From CBDAPE01 sp965198325 (lineage in GTDB: Bacteria > Pseudomonadota > Alphaproteobacteria > UBA828 > JAPUJA01): 47,405 nucleotides of DNA. The stretch is from positions 1 to 47,405 of the forward strand of contig CBDAPE010000002.1 of assembly GCA_965198325.1 (NCBI GenBank), written 5' to 3'. How positions within the stretch are numbered: the first letter of the stretch is position 1; every line of letters starts with the position of its first letter. The notes below the pieces were generated by a model, which saw only the letters and a program-made list of their open reading frames with translations, was not told the origin of the DNA and did not search any database. The position numbers and the translations under genes are program-made. Shown here one piece after another: positions 47,370 to 47,405 of the stretch.

Positions 47370-47405
47370 GCCGGATCAACCGGCCGCTTCAATGGGGGAT
47401 TATTG
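47370..47405. other. flank beyond IS21
   Basis: The last 36 bases lie outside the IS and should continue the interrupted DUF1127 gene or its 3' flank. They are too short to identify. Confidence 0.4.

Noticed and set aside
44846..47376. CGGAT on both sides of IS21 as a proven target duplication
   Set aside because: It is only five bases and needs end positions shifted by 2-3 bases that are not symmetric, so chance cannot be excluded. It is noted only as possible.
1..47405. CRISPR arrays, rRNA, tRNA, phage genes
   Set aside because: No regularly spaced repeats, no conserved rRNA stretches, no tRNA cloverleaf and no phage structural genes were seen on reading.

Overview
The window looks like a chromosomal accessory stretch of a high-GC alphaproteobacterium. 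A Rhodospirillales-like marine or soil heterotroph is my inference from codon and GC style, a DUF1127 gene beside a GcvA-type LysR regulator, a Mrp-like antiporter operon of alphaproteobacterial layout, and many CoA-, flavin- and molybdenum/tungsten-dependent catabolic genes. No rRNA, tRNA, CRISPR array or phage module was seen. Both edges carry IS21-family elements in opposite orientation: a 3' remnant at 1-466 and a complete copy at about 44854-47369 that has cut a DUF1127 gene.

Left block (0.5-11.1 kb, plus strand): a 5'-truncated phytanoyl-CoA-dioxygenase-like gene, then a tight run of a haem-oxygenase-like diiron protein (TenA/PqqC/CADD fold), a cupin, a trimethylamine-dehydrogenase-like flavin/4Fe-4S enzyme, two tandem paralogous molybdenum-hydroxylase large subunits, a quinone-oxidoreductase-like protein and a PaaY-like hexapeptide protein. 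It reads as one catabolic operon for an unknown, probably N-containing or N-methylated, substrate. It is the best candidate in the window for an undescribed pathway.

Middle block (11.1-27.7 kb): a pyruvate/indolepyruvate-decarboxylase-type ThDP enzyme (minus), two overlapping small secreted paralogues with an E-C-x-C motif, a frameshifted TPR-glycosyltransferase, an acetamidase/formamidase-like enzyme, a plus-strand CoA trio (class III CoA-transferase, enoyl-CoA hydratase, HMG-CoA-lyase-like), a minus-strand hydantoinase/oxoprolinase pair (hyuA-hyuB), a MipA/OmpV outer-membrane protein split from its N-terminal part by an in-frame stop, and two tandem EamA transporters.

Third block (27.7-34.1 kb, minus strand): a bacterial tungsten aldehyde oxidoreductase operon of the Aromatoleum type (aorA FeS, aorB W-pterin, aorC FAD), followed by a MoaD-like protein, an unknown 105-residue protein and a MobB-like protein with a damaged P-loop. 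Downstream on the same strand are phnW (2-aminoethylphosphonate transaminase) and a 37-codon remnant that resembles the start of threonine dehydratase.

Right block (34.4-44.9 kb): an IS1595-type transposase start fused to a truncated ring-hydroxylating dioxygenase beta subunit, a frameshifted Rieske alpha subunit, then a ten-gene Mrp/Mnh-like cation/proton antiporter operon with three NuoL/M/N-type subunits. It closes with a GcvA-like regulator whose upstream region has a perfect 20-bp palindrome, and the divergent DUF1127 gene interrupted by IS21. Several genes are broken (PhyH, TPR-GT, MipA fusion, Rieske alpha and beta, threonine dehydratase, DUF1127), so the region appears to be eroding or contains some homopolymer sequencing errors.
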